A stretch of 64,000 nucleotides of DNA from contig CM050451.1 in assembly GCA_027563935.2 (NCBI GenBank), positions 97,243,565 to 97,307,564 on the forward strand. The letters are read 5' to 3'. Within the stretch, counting starts at the first letter, position 1. Each line of letters opens with the position of its first letter. Source of the stretch: Costus lasius (lineage: Eukaryota; Streptophyta; Magnoliopsida; Zingiberales; Costaceae). Both the position numbers and the translations under genes were made by a program. Below the pieces are notes generated by a model. It did not search any database and was not told the origin of the DNA. It saw only the letters and a list, made by a program, of their open reading frames with translations. Shown piece after piece: positions 1 to 11,434 of this stretch.

Positions 1-137
1 GAAGCGATGACGACGGTTGGTCAGTAGAGACAGAGGTGGTTAACGGTCGGCAAAGGTGATGGATCGTTGGTTGAGCGCAAGCGGGAAGAGCAGCAAACAA
101 TGGGTTACCGTGCACGAGCTTCTGATTCCCAGAGAAG
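1..137. other. Unassigned left edge
   Basis: I see no recognisable gene, repeat end or RNA here. The stretch is moderately GC-rich and ends just before a degenerate LTR-like terminus at 138. Confidence 0.3.
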
Positions 138-1730
138 TGTTACACACTAGCACGGCTTACCAATATAGTAAAAAGATATTGTTCTCACATGGACAAGTTG
201 CAATTACTAATTAATCGCTTAATCAATAGCTAGACAAACTAAATTTTGTTCAAATGCAAAGTAATACAAGATGAACTAAACTAATAGATCGAATTTGTTA
301 CTAAACAAGAGATATGAGTTAAATGTATTTCAAGATAATTAAGGACATTGGGGTTCATCACAATGATGGGTCTAAAATTTGAACAAAATAATAACATTGT
401 AATTGATCTAAAATCTTCAAGGATTTATCTGTAAGTATAGGTTACCCCCTTCTAGTAGTATAACCCAGTATCTATTCAGAATGGTCCCCTACTTTCGTGG
501 CTTACCAAACTAAATAGATCCAATGAACACAAGGATAAACTAAATGTTCTCGAGCGAATTCTAACTACTTTTGTGATAGAATAATGTGAGTCTAATCTAA
601 GAAGTTCCAACATCGCGATTCACATTTAAATTCTTCTCGCGACATTATAAACATGTAAAAACTTAGCCAAAGTATATACAAGCAAATATTATAACAAAAA
701 TAGATCATAAGAACACTGATATTATAAGTCAAATAACATATCGAAATAGAGGATTGCACCCTAAATCCTGAATAAGAAGGCTTAAGCAGCCATAATAGTT
801 CTATTCAGCACAATCTTTTCTCGAATCAAAGTTCCAAGGAAAATATAGGTAAAAAGAAGACTAATAAGGGAGGAAACAACAAACTAATCCTCTCAAGATA
901 GATGAGAGAATGCCTGCAATTTCGCTAGTAAAAATCCCCTTCTCGTCATCACCCTTTCCTTGTCAACACTCCCTCATTTTTCTCTTGTTGGAGAGCCCCC
1001 TTTTTTCACCCCAAATCAGTTCTTTTATCCATAGGAAGGTGTCACTTAAGATTCCCCACGAAATCCCCAAGAAAACCCTTCAATTTTCATGTGAAATGAG
1101 CTAAAATTCATGTTCAGCAAACTGTGTCACAGTCGTGACATTCGTTAGGGCTAGGCTATGATATGTTATGTAGTATTATGGAAAATTAATCATGGTCATG
1201 ATGTTGGTCATAGGCAGGCCGTGATGTGTATCATGACTATGAAATTGGTCATGTTTGGGCTGTGAACTCTTCTATGAATTTTTGACATGTTGATCATGGC
1301 CATGAAGTTGGTCACAGGCAGGCCATGATCGTCTCGGTGAAAAACTTGTTAACTTTTGGTTCAAACTCATTATAGCCATGATGATCATCATGGTTCAGCT
1401 ATAAAAAAGTTATTCTCAAAATGCTCATCATGGCCGTGAAGCTCGTTAAGGTCTGATCATGATTAATACAGAAAACTCCGTTTGACTTCAAATTTGCTGT
1501 GCCGACTTATATCTTCATTCTAAATCACTTGGTGGCCTTAGAATTGTCAAATAAGCTCTAGAAATGAGTGATTTCACTTGAAATTAAAAAAGACAAAAAA
1601 AAGTGAAGATTCCAAACAAAGTAAGTAATTAAGTATGATTATACTATAAAAACAATAGAATATGTCTTATTTTGAGATAAAATCATATCATAAAACATTA
1701 CCAAAATACAAAGCATTAGGAAGCATGTAA
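138..1730 (-). repeat. Degenerate gypsy-type LTR fragment
   Basis: The left end (TGTTACACAC followed by CACGGCTTACC) resembles the reverse complement of the end of the solo LTRs at 2,067 and 7,586. The middle has the layout seen in the other gypsy LTRs of this window: a wording near 600-640 like the cold spots 'cgattcacctttcggtcc' of the later LTRs, then repeated 'catggccatgaag'/'gtcataggcaggcc' motifs at about 1,115-1,470. A segment near 1,557 matches the complement of the solo LTR start region (CTCTAGAAATGAGTGA). The right boundary near 1,730 is uncertain. It is an old, diverged, minus-oriented LTR piece with no coding content. Confidence 0.45.
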
Positions 1731-2066
1731 ATTTCAGTTTCTTTTGGGCAGCTAAAATTTCATTGTTGCGCCTAGCTAGTCAGCCTCAAACATTGCTCCT
1801 ATATGTTGCTTCTACTAGCCATGCCCACAAAAATAGGCAAGCAACAACCCCAAACAAAGCCCTAGTCAACTTCAGATTGAATGAATTTTGATTTAAAATT
1901 TGAATTCACTTCCAAAATTTAAATATTCACAAGCCATATATCTGAATATTTGTCAAAATTTAAATATTTACAACTCATAAAGTCAAATATTTGTCAAATT
2001 CAAAGATTCACAAGCCATCAAGGCCAAACATTTAGCAAATTCAAATTTATATATTCACAATCCTTT

Positions 2067-3477
2067 TGATGTCTCGTATTTATATAGTCCTTTTAACTAC
2101 TATTTCCTAGTAAATCGAGATGTATTTTCATGCTTCTACAGCTCTTTCCAGCTTATTTCACTAACTTTCTTCAGAAGCTTCACTACTTGTCATATTTGTT
2201 AAATACAGGACAATTCACTCATTTCTAGAGCTATACGGATGCACAATCACATACCCGAGTGAATCCGAATTCATGACAAGAAATTTAACTTCAGACGAGA
2301 GCTAGAATTCACCCGCATTCAGCATTTACTGTCAGCTATAGAGACACATGCCAGCTAAATAGGACACACGCCATCAACATTCATGAACAAACATTAATGA
2401 GGAGACATTCATGAATGTAGATTTATTAAAAGATGTTCATGAATGACGCCACCTTGAAAAGGCACCATGAGGAGGCACCTTGAAGAGGCACCATGAAGAG
2501 GCACCTAGAAGACTATAAGAGAGATGAGTTCTCTCTTGAAAAGGGGGGAGGTTGAAGGCAAGGAGAGGATTACACTAAAGGTCTCAAGGATTGGTTCCAA
2601 GGCGAGAAAATAACATTCCAAAGAGAGAAAGGCGACATCAAGGGAGGAGAGAAGGAGTTTGTCTTAGTTCTTTTCTCTTCTCTACTTTGTTCTGTTTCCT
2701 TTACATCTTAATCATAAGTGTTGTACTTGTAGTAACTATGTGTGTATTAGCGTAAAACCTCTATCGGGATTCGGGCGTAGCTCGTCTTTTTGATTTACAA
2801 GTATTAATGTTAAGAATTGCTTTCCGATATATCTTTTGAGGCCATTTGATCTAGATTTATTTCATTCGTGTTTATCGATTTTCGGCCGGATTGATTTTTA
2901 CCTTTGTTGATTGTGGTAACAACTGAGAGGTGAATCACAATCAACACATTCTCCTTGATCAATCTTATGTGCTCTATTACAAGAGTCGTAGAGTTCACTT
3001 GGGGAATCACGGTGTCCTGTCTCACACGATCTACCTCTGCTTAGTCCACCGCGAGAGTAGGAGACTAACTAAGTAGATTGTGGAGTTGTCCACCGCGAGA
3101 GTAGGAGACTAACTAAGTAGATTGTGGAGTTGTCCACCGTGAGAGTAGGAGACTAACTCAGTTGTTGAGTCGCACACCCGAGAGGGGCACGGCTCAAGAG
3201 GACACATCCTTGGTTTTCTAAAGATTATCAAAGCAGTACGTTTCATTACACTTGTAAGTTCAAAGACGTGGTGAAACCCGATATCCCGATTTCTCTCTCA
3301 TCGTTCGACTCTCGTTTTATTTCGTTTTCTTAAGTTTGACTTGCTACAACAAACCGAGACCTTTAATTACTTAGCTATCAAGGATTAGAAGATTTGGTAC
3401 TTGGCAATCCGTCCCTGTGGAAACGATATCTTACGTACTACATCGGTAAGCCGTGCGCTTGCGGATATTGTGCAACA
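2067..3477 (+). mobile_element. Solo LTR S1 (gypsy-type, TSD CCTTT)
   Basis: A 1,411 bp unit starts TGATGTCTCG and ends GTGCAACA. It is flanked by the exact 5 bp direct repeat CCTTT at 2,062-2,066 and 3,478-3,482. It has no internal domain, so it is a solo LTR left by LTR-LTR recombination. It is homologous over its whole length to 7,586-9,033, and its first ~190 bp match the start of the element D LTRs on the minus strand. A run of about 17 bp units 'aggcaccatgaag' lies at 2,446-2,510, just before a TATA-like 'gactataagag'. A 44 bp tandem repeat lies at 3,044. Reading frames inside it are chance. Confidence 0.88.
3044..3170 (+). repeat. 44 bp tandem repeat inside solo LTR S1, three units
   Basis: Units begin at 3,044, 3,088 and 3,132 with GTCCACCGCGAGAGTAGG. 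The first two are essentially identical and the third diverges in its second half. The homologous tract in S2 at 8,646 has only two units. Confidence 0.85.
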
Positions 3478-3788
3478 CCTTTAAAAGGATATTTATCAAA
3501 TTTAATATCCATAAGCTCTCAAAATGTTGAATGTTTATCAAATTCAAATATTCATAAGTCCTCTAAAAGTTGGATATTCATTATGCTCAAATATTCATAA
3601 GCCCTCCAAAAGTTGGATATTTATCAAATTCAAATATCCATAAGCTTTCCAAAAGATCATATATTCATCAAAGTTGAAAAGAACATAACACAACTTGTCA
3701 TTCATTTGTTAGGGTTACACAGTAACATAGATAGTGTAAGAGGGTTGGAACCCAAACCCGATAAGCTAATAAACCATAATTGCTAACA

Positions 3789-3799
3789 CTCCCCCTCAA
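3789..3799 (-). other. Polypurine tract of copia B1
   Basis: On the minus strand TTGAGGGGGAG sits immediately before the LTR start TGTTAGC. It overlaps the TGA stop of the polyprotein (residues ...FALA then stop). It is the expected plus-strand primer site for copia reverse transcription. Confidence 0.8.
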
Positions 3800-6700
3800 G
3801 CTAGAGCAAATATGTCAATCATGCCTAGCTTGTTACAAAAATCATGAAATTTTGTTGAGTTGAGAGCCTTAGTAAAGATATCAACGACTTGGTCTTCAGA
3901 TTTGGTATATTGAGTGTTGATCTGGTGATTCAGAATGACATCTTTGACAAAATGACAGTCAATCTCCACATGTTTGGTTCTTTCATGAAATAAGGGATTG
4001 TTTGCAATGAATATAACCGATTGATCATCACAGTGCATGACCATTGGAGTAACAATAGCTATATTGAAATCTTGCAATAGACTCTTGATCCACATGAGCT
4101 CACACGTAGTATGAGCCATTGCCTGATATTAAGCTTCACAACTGGATCGAGATACAACATTTTGTTTCTTGCTTTTCCATGTGACTAGATTACCCCCAAT
4201 GTATGTGCAAAACCCCGAGATGGATTTTTGATCATTAATGTTTCCTGCATAATCTGCATTAGAGTAGGACTTAATAGTGAGTTGTCGTCCCTTTTTATAT
4301 AGAAGACCCTTGCCTGGAGACTTCTTGATATATTGTAACATTTTTAGCATTGACTGCCAGTGGTCTTTCTCGGGGAACTGCATAAAGTGACTAACAACAT
4401 CCACTGCGAATGATATATCCGGCTATGTGACAGTGAGGTATATAAGTATGCCAACAACTTGCCGATACACAGTAGGATCAGTGTCTTTAGATTCCTTCCA
4501 CTTACTATATCGTTCATTAGGAACCGTAGGAACATCAGTGGGTTTGTAATCAAGCATTCCCGTGTCAGATAAAAGATCAAGTATATACTTCCTTTGAGAC
4601 AAATGAATATTTGAGCCCTTGTAAGCAATCTCAATTCCTAGAAAGTATCTAGGTTTACCCATATCACGAAGAGAAAAATGAGACTGTAAAAACCTTTTAG
4701 TCTCATCTATGCCTCTAGAATCACTTTCTGTGAGAAGAATATCATCGACGTAAATAGCCAAGATAATGATCCCATTGGTCGACTTACGAATAAATATTGA
4801 ATGATCAGACTCCGCGTGAAGAAATCCAAATTTCGATATGATAGTAGAAAACTTCTGAAACTATACCCGAGGACTTTGTTTAAGTTCATATATAGCTTTA
4901 CGCAACCTGCATACCAACTCCCCCTGCTAGACATAACTCGGAGGTTGATGCATATAAACTGCCTCATTAAGATCACTGTATAAGAAGACATTTTTGATGT
5001 CTAACTGATGAAGAGACCACCCAAGGGAGATGGCAAGCGAGAAGATGATACAGACATAATTCAATCGAGCACAGGAGAGAAGGTGTCAGAATAGTCAACC
5101 CCGTACACCTGAGTAAATCCTTTTGCCACAAGACGAGCTTTGTAGCGATCGACGGACCCATCTGGATTGTGTTTTATGGCATAAACCCATTTGCAAGGCA
5201 CAGGACGAGCCCCTGAGGGTAATGGTACAAGGGTCCATGTGTGCTGAGAAATAAGAGCTTCCATTTTTATATCCATAGCAGCCTTCCAGTGGGACTGAGA
5301 GAGAGCCTCAAAGATATTACGTGGCAAACCATCAGATGAGATAGTAGTAATAAATGTACAATGGGAAGGAGAAATGCAAGAATAAGAGACAAATTCAGAA
5401 ATGGAATACTTAGCTGTGGCCCAACGACCCTTGTGTAGGGCAGTCGAGAGATCATCGGTTGCAGGTGGTAGACTCTTAGGTAAAAGGTGGATTGGTGTAG
5501 GAGCTTCTGTGGTGACGGCCCTATTCCATCGCCGGTAAACCTGCAGAGGTAAATGCTCATGGTCCACAGAAGGAGGTACCTGAGGAGATGTCATGGGAAC
5601 ATCCTGAGAGCATGGTATAGGGAGAGGAACAGGGGTGGTTGAGGGTTGAGGACTCCTGACGCAGCGTTGGTTTGGAGAAAAATAGTGTAGACTCAAAGAA
5701 GGATACATCCATGCTAGTAAAGTACTTGCTGTGAGTGGGATCAAAATATTTGTACCCCTTTTGTGTCCTAGAGTACCCAAGGAAAATACATTTTGTAGAA
5801 CGAGGACTTAGCTTATCCACACCAAGAGAGAGATTGTGGACATAACAGAGGCAACCAAAGGTCTTGGGCGGAACAGGAAATATAGATTGGCTGGGGTAGA
5901 GTATAGAGAGGGGAGATTTACCATGCAAGGAAGAAGTTGGTACACAATTTATCAGAAAAGTAGCAGTGAGGACAACATCACCCCAAAAGTTTTTAGGCAC
6001 ATGCATATGAAACATTAAGGTACGAGAAACATCAAGTAGATGACGGTTCTTGCGTTCAGCAACACCATTTTGGGGAGAAGTATAGGGGCACGTTGTTTGG
6101 TGAATAATGTCGTGTAAACCACAAAACTCTTGAAAGACTGAACTGGTATACTCAAGAGCATTATCAGTGCGGAGTGTTTTCAGTGGCAAGCCAAATTGAT
6201 TCTTGACCTCAGCATAAAAAAGTTTAAATGCATTAAAAGCATCAGAATGATTCTTCAGTAAAAAGACCCAACACATGCATGAATAGTCATTGATAAATGT
6301 GACAAATTATTTAAAACCATCTCTGGTGATTACAGGACTAGGACCCCATATATCTAAATGAACAATATGAAACGAAGTAGTAGTTGGTGGATTAGTACTG
6401 CTAGGAAAAGAGGTCCTATGGTGCTTGCCAAACTCACAAGCTTCACATTCAAAATTAGGATAGGACTTCAGCAACAAAAATTGCTCAACTTTGCTAGGTG
6501 AGACATGACCTAACCGACAGTGCCATGTAAAGGGAGATGATGTAGACAAAAGCACCTGAGCAGTATCCAGTGCAAGATCGGTGAGGACATAGACACCGCC
6601 AGCTTTAAGCCCCTCACCAATCTTCGCCTTCGTCCTGAGGTCCTGAACGATACAATAGGAAGCAAGGAATGTTACAGAGCAATTTAGGCTTTTTGTGAGG

Positions 6701-7302
6701 GCATAAACAGAAATGAGATTGATAGGAAATTTAGGAATATAAAGAACATCAGAAAGTATAAGCTTGGGACTTAAGTGAACAGTTCCCTTTCTGTGGACAG
6801 GAATAAGAGACCCATCTGCAATTGACACTGGGCTATAGTTGGTACCAAGATGTAAGGAAGCAAATAGTGAACGATTACCTGAAACATGAGACATGGCACC
6901 AGAATCTAAAACCCAAGTATTAGCAGAGGCAACGAGAGAAGCAGCACCGGAGACGCCTAGCGCCGTAGCCATTAAGGAAGAGGTGGAAGCTTCAGCTTGA
7001 GTGGCCAATCTAACAAGGCATTAATACTCAGCAGAAGAGACCGTGATGGTCGAATCAGTAGATGATGAGGAGGCTGAGGTGACCGCCGGTCCTAGAGCAG
7101 GTGCTCCACTATCAACTACCATTTTGGCATAAGATGGCTTGCCAAACTTCTTCCAGCATCGATCAGAAGGATGATTTCTTCGCCCGCAATGTTCATAAGA
7201 AGTAGAGACATGACCACATCCTTTGCCCCGACTAGAAGATTCGCGTCTGCCTCCTTGGGGAGAAAGGAGGGCACTACTAGTATCAGCAAAAGGAGTGACC
7301 AT
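3789..7302 (-). pseudogene. Copia B1 gag-pol remnant (minus strand)
   Basis: This is a decayed Ty1/copia polyprotein, read right to left. 7,302-7,021 is the gag end with a damaged zinc knuckle (YEHCGRRNHPSDRC, first Cys replaced by Tyr). 7,008-6,307 is protease with intact D-S-G (WVLDSGAMSH), the GAG-pre-integrase segment (WHCRLGH...CEAC) and the start of integrase (LDIWGP). 6,276-5,557 is the rest of integrase (LRTDNALEY, NGVAERKNRH). 5,780-5,061 is the start of reverse transcriptase ([17 protein letters not shown]). 4,761-4,423 holds the catalytic YVDD. 4,404-4,129 and 4,119-3,796 are RNase H (YSNADYAGN, HCDDQS). Frameshifts separate the blocks near 6,290, 5,560-5,780, about 4,990-5,060, 4,700 and 4,420, and an in-frame TAA lies near 4,126. 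Gag N-terminus and 5' LTR are missing. The GAGGGGGAG purine tract and TGTTAG LTR start hint at an Ale/Retrofit-type lineage (tentative). Confidence 0.9.
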
Positions 7303-7329
7303 GGAGACACGCAGGAGGTGTGAGTAAAC
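7303..7329. other. Junction between copia B1 gag and copia LTR B2
   Basis: A short stretch joins the B1 gag remnant to the end of an unrelated copia LTR. There is no primer-binding site here, so B2 is not the 5' LTR of B1. The junction reflects an insertion or rearrangement. Confidence 0.5.
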
Positions 7330-7585
7330 TGTTGGGAAACCCCGGGGACATTTTATAATTTTTTGGCATTACAGACATTACATACGCAGCGGAATAATGT
7401 CCCCGAACAGGCCGGTCCCAAAAACCCAGTAAAGATCGCATGCGAGGGAGTCGACACGATGTGATAGGAAGTACCTCAAGCAAGTAAAGAGATGCCGATG
7501 TCGAGATAGGCGCCCACGTGTTTTCCCTCTGCAGTCTCACACACACGGACTCCTCGAGCTCTCTTCTTCCGCGCTTGGTGCTAGC

Positions 7586-9033
7586 TGATGTCTCGTATTT
7601 ATGTAATCTTTTTGACTAATGTTTCCTCGTGAATCAAGACATATTTTCATGCTTTTACATCTCTTTTCAGCTTAATTCACTTAATATCTTCAGAAGCTTC
7701 ACTACTTGTCATATTTGTTAAATACAGGAAAATTCACTCGTTTCTAGAGCTATACGGATGCACAATCACATACCCGAGTGAATTTGAATTTATGACAAGA
7801 AATTTAGCTTCGGACGAGAGCTAGAATTCACCCGCATTCAGCATTTATTGCCAGCTCTCAAGACACAAGCCATCAAGAGAAGACACACGCCAACAAGACA
7901 CACGCCATCAACATTCATGAACAAGCACTAAAGAGGTGACATTCATGAATGAGCATTGATTAAACACATTCATGAATGTTGATTTATTAAGGGATGTTCA
8001 TGAATGGCGCCATATTAAAGGATGTTCATGAATGGAGGCACCATGAAAAGGCACCATGACGAGGTACCATGAAGAGGTACCTTGAAGAGGCACATTGAAG
8101 AGGCGCCTTGAAGACTATAAGAGGGATGAGTTCTTTCTTCAGAGGGGGGAGTCGAAGGCAAGAAGAGGATTGTGCCAAGAGCTTAAAGGGCTGGTTCCAA
8201 GGCAAGAGAACAACATTCCAAAGAGAGAAAGGCGACATCAAGGGAGGAGCAGAGGAGTTTGTCTTAGTTCTTTTGTCTTTTCTACTTTGTTCTGTCACCT
8301 TTACATCTTAATCATAAATCTTGTACTTGTAGTAACCATGTGTGTATTAGCGTAAAACCTCTATCGGGATTCGGGCGTAGCCTGTCTTTATGATTTACAA
8401 GTATTAATGTTAAGAATTGCTTTCCGATATATCTATTGAGACCATTTGATCCAGATTTATTTTATTCATGTTTATCGATTTTCGGCCGGATTGGTTTTCG
8501 TGCTTTAGTTGATTGTGGTAACAATTGAGAGGTGAATCACAATCAACACATTCTCCTTGATCAAACTTGTGTGCTCTATTGCGAGAGTCGTAGAGACCAC
8601 TTGGGGAATCTTGGTGTCCTGATTCACACGATCTACCTCTGCTTAGTCCACCGTGAGAGTAGGAGACTAACTAAGTAGATTGTGGAGTTATCCACCGCGA
8701 GAGTAGGAGAATAACTCAGTTATTGAGTCGCGCACCCGAGAGGGGCACAGCTCAAGAGGACACATCCTTGGTTTTCTAGAGATTATCAAAGCAGTACTTC
8801 TCATTACGCATATAAGTTCAAAGACGTGGTGAAACCTGATATCCCTATTTCTCTCTCTTCGTTCGACCTTCGTTTTATTACGTTCTTTTTAATTAGAATT
8901 GCGACACCATCTAAGACCCTCATTCGTTTAGCTATTGATTGTACGATTAGTCGGTAATTTACACTAGTCCTTGTGGGAACGATATCTTAAGTACTACATC
9001 AGTAAGCCGTGCGCTTGCGGATTTTGTGCAACA
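7586..9033 (+). mobile_element. Solo LTR S2 (gypsy-type, TSD CTAGC)
   Basis: A 1,448 bp unit starts TGATGTCTCG and ends GTGCAACA, with exact 5 bp repeats CTAGC at 7,581-7,585 and 9,034-9,038. It is the same family and orientation as S1 and has no internal domain. It interrupts copia LTR B2. It carries the same 'aggcaccatgaag' run (about 8,035-8,110), TATA-like 'gactataagag', and a two-unit version of the 44 bp repeat. Reading frames at 8,095-8,355 lie wholly inside the LTR and are not genes. Confidence 0.9.
8646..8735 (+). repeat. 44 bp tandem repeat inside solo LTR S2, two units
   Basis: Units begin at 8,646 and 8,690 and match the S1 repeat, which has three units. Confidence 0.8.
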
Positions 9034-9370
9034 CTAGCCTCGGGAAGAAGATCCAAGCCTTAGGTCACACTTCAACTTGCGCCACCTCCAAGGTACATGC
9101 GCCAAGATGAAGTAGAGGAGAAGAAGTCGCCAAGTCCAAGTCCTTCTTGCATCAAGCGGAGGAGAAGAAGACTTGTGCTTGCGGCTAGATGATGGAGGAA
9201 GAGAAGTTGCACCAAGAGCCTCCAAGCTTTCGCCCCTCTCTATTACTTACGCCTCTAAGGATTGTAACATATGTGAGGGGGCGGCTAGGTGCTCTTTTAT
9301 AGGGCAAGAGGCGGTTTTTGAAAGGCTAGGATCAAGACAAGTGGGCAGCTAGGATGAGAAGGTTTGAGGC

Positions 9371-11434
9371 TGTTGTATCCCAACAAGTAGGTAAACTAAA
9401 CTTATTCTTAAAGTCGCAGCCAGAACCTAAGTGTTGGTGCACAGGGACTTGTCACCCCCTGATACGGCTCTAAAAACTAGTTTGGTCACCACACTTGTTG
9501 TTATCTCCGCAAGTGCACGGATGCTCGAAGTAATAATTAAGATATCGAACCCATAGAGGCCTATGTTGTCGAATACCAAATAGTTGATTTCTTACTATCT
9601 AGGCTAATCGAAGTAGTGAGAATAACAATTGGAAGCTAAAACGGAATTATCAGAGAGAAAAACTGGGGTTAGGGTTTCATTCACTTTAACTTTTATGACT
9701 AGATATGAATAAGGATTTCGTCAGTTCAAATTTATCATGATGAAGATGTAATTTACTTAATAAAAGGATTGTTTCACTTTCGTGCAAACAACCACACAGG
9801 GATTTATCTTCGCTTTCGCGCAAGATTCGTCCCAACGCTGAAGATAAGTAAATCATCAAACAATGAACTCAAGGATCACTTTCGTGCATCCGAATTCTAG
9901 GTTGATAATCTCTAGTGGAGTCTCAAGGATCACTTTCGTGCATCTGAGTCTCTACACTAGTTTTACTCATGGATCTGCAACGTTCCGATCCTTGCTTTCG
10001 CACAAGATCTCCATGCTTGACAAATAGACTCGATTTATAGGTTCATGTTATAATCATGACAATTAATCTACTAGAACAGATCAAATTAGATCTAACCTAA
10101 GGAAAGGATCCTAACATGCAATTCTAGGGTTCCAAGTTCTCAAGCAAATCACCTTTCAGTCTCATTGAGAAAATTCTAAAAACATAATTAGTAACATGGA
10201 CTTATAGAGAGTCTAAGTACAATTATCACATGAGCAAAATCATCATGCTAAGATTAAACTCAACGAAATAGTGAAAAAATAGTTATCTAGTCATTAGAAA
10301 TTAAGTGAATTACTCCCCCATGTCCCAAAAGTAGTTTAAGCTATCATCATGAAGGAATTACAATAAGTCATGGTTTCAGAGGATCAAAAATCAAAGGAAA
10401 AGAGAAGTTTAGAAAATACAGCACGGTTGTGAAGTATTTCACAGTCGTAATTTGCAAAGATCGTCGATGAACAGTGTCAGTGACTCCTTTTTCTTTTATT
10501 TCTCTTCCAATTGATCTCCTTTCGAACTGAAACTTCTGGCATGTTGTCTCCTCCTTCAGATGAAGCTTTAGTATGAAAATCACGGCCGGAGATCATTTGG
10601 ATTGAATGCAGCGGCGAAACCCTAGGCGGCGGTGTGAATCCCAATTTCTCTCTCGACAGTTGATGAAAATTGGGGCTTCTAGTGTGTGTCCGTTCCTTTC
10701 GTCCCAAAGCTCCTTTTGCTTCTTACGGTATCCAGTTTGGGGTTCTGGATCGCTCGCAATCCTCTCCGCAAGATTCGGGCGTTAAAGTTGACCTAGGTGT
10801 CGTGTTCAGAACAGGAATTACGATAGTGGAATAGTTTACGGCACTGCCGTAAAATCGCTGAAGTCTTCTATTTTGATGTCATCCGGGAATTACGGCACCG
10901 TAATCTGGTTTACGGTAGTGCCGTAAAATCGGCTGAACTCTCTGTTCGCGAATGTCTGGCAATTACGGCCCGTGTAGTTTCTTACGGTAGTGCCGTAATA
11001 TTGAGCGAAGTTTCTGTTCTGAAGCGTTCTGAAATACGGTACCGTAATATTGTTTACGGCGGTGCCGTAAAATCTGAAAACTTTCTGTTCGAAAATTCTT
11101 CAAAATACGGCAGGGCTCGAATTTTACGGTACTGTCTGAAAATACAGTACCGTAAAATGGATTACGGCACTGCCGTAATTGCTGACTTACTCCGTTTTAC
11201 GTGAAATTTCTTGGGTGACCTCCTCTTGATGATGGGAATCCTTCTATGTATTTGACTTTGCATGAAAATGCCTAAAAATAGTGCCTTTTTACCTGAAAAT
11301 CATCAAAAACAAAGAAGAGTGTAGATTCCACAGATATTGATAAAATATGGCATAAAAACAAGCAAAGTCTATGAATATGACATATAAATATTAATAAAAT
11401 GGCATAGAAATCACGATGAATGTCGGTGTCATAA
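9371..11434 (-). mobile_element. Solo LTR C- (TSD GAGGC/GAGGT)
   Basis: A 2,064 bp LTR reads on the minus strand from 11,434 to 9,371 and ends ...GGGATACAACA. The flanks are GAGGC (9,366-9,370) and GAGGT (11,435-11,439), a 5 bp TSD with one transition. The first dinucleotide on the minus strand is TT rather than TG, an apparent point mutation. It is homologous over its length to the plus-strand solo LTR at 48,136-50,210. Blocks alternating 'tttcgtgca' and 'ggatcactttcgtgcat' occur at 9,775-10,000, and a palindrome array lies at 10,815-11,185. There is no coding content. Confidence 0.82.
10815..11185. repeat. Array of TTACGGC...GCCGTAA inverted repeats
   Basis: About five units of roughly 75-80 bp each carry a near-perfect palindrome of the type TTACGGCAGTGCCGTAA, usually paired with a second half-site (TACGGTACCGTAAT or similar). 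The spacer contains 'ctctctgttc' or 'tttctgttc'. It lies in the middle of the LTR and has no coding content. The equivalent array in the other copy is at 48,390-48,765. Confidence 0.85.

Larger units (their letters stand above)
1731..3788 (-). repeat. 3' LTR of decayed copia B1, split by a solo LTR
   Basis: On the minus strand the LTR begins TGTTAGCAATTATGG at 3,788, directly after the purine tract of the B1 polyprotein. It runs to 3,483, is interrupted by the solo LTR at 2,067-3,477, and resumes at 2,066. The LTR is AT-rich and contains an imperfect repeat of roughly 50-60 bp with the wording 'caaattcaaatattcataagc' visible about six times on both sides of the insertion. The far (3') end of the LTR is unclear, somewhere between 1,730 and 1,870. 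No matching 5' LTR of this type lies at the other end of the coding region. Confidence 0.55.

Noticed and set aside
3044..3170. CRISPR-like array
   Set aside because: Contiguous tandem repeats with no unique spacers, in a plant LTR.
8095..8355. Overlapping plus and minus reading frames of 67-90 codons
   Set aside because: They lie wholly inside solo LTR S2, overlap each other on both strands and have no protein signature.
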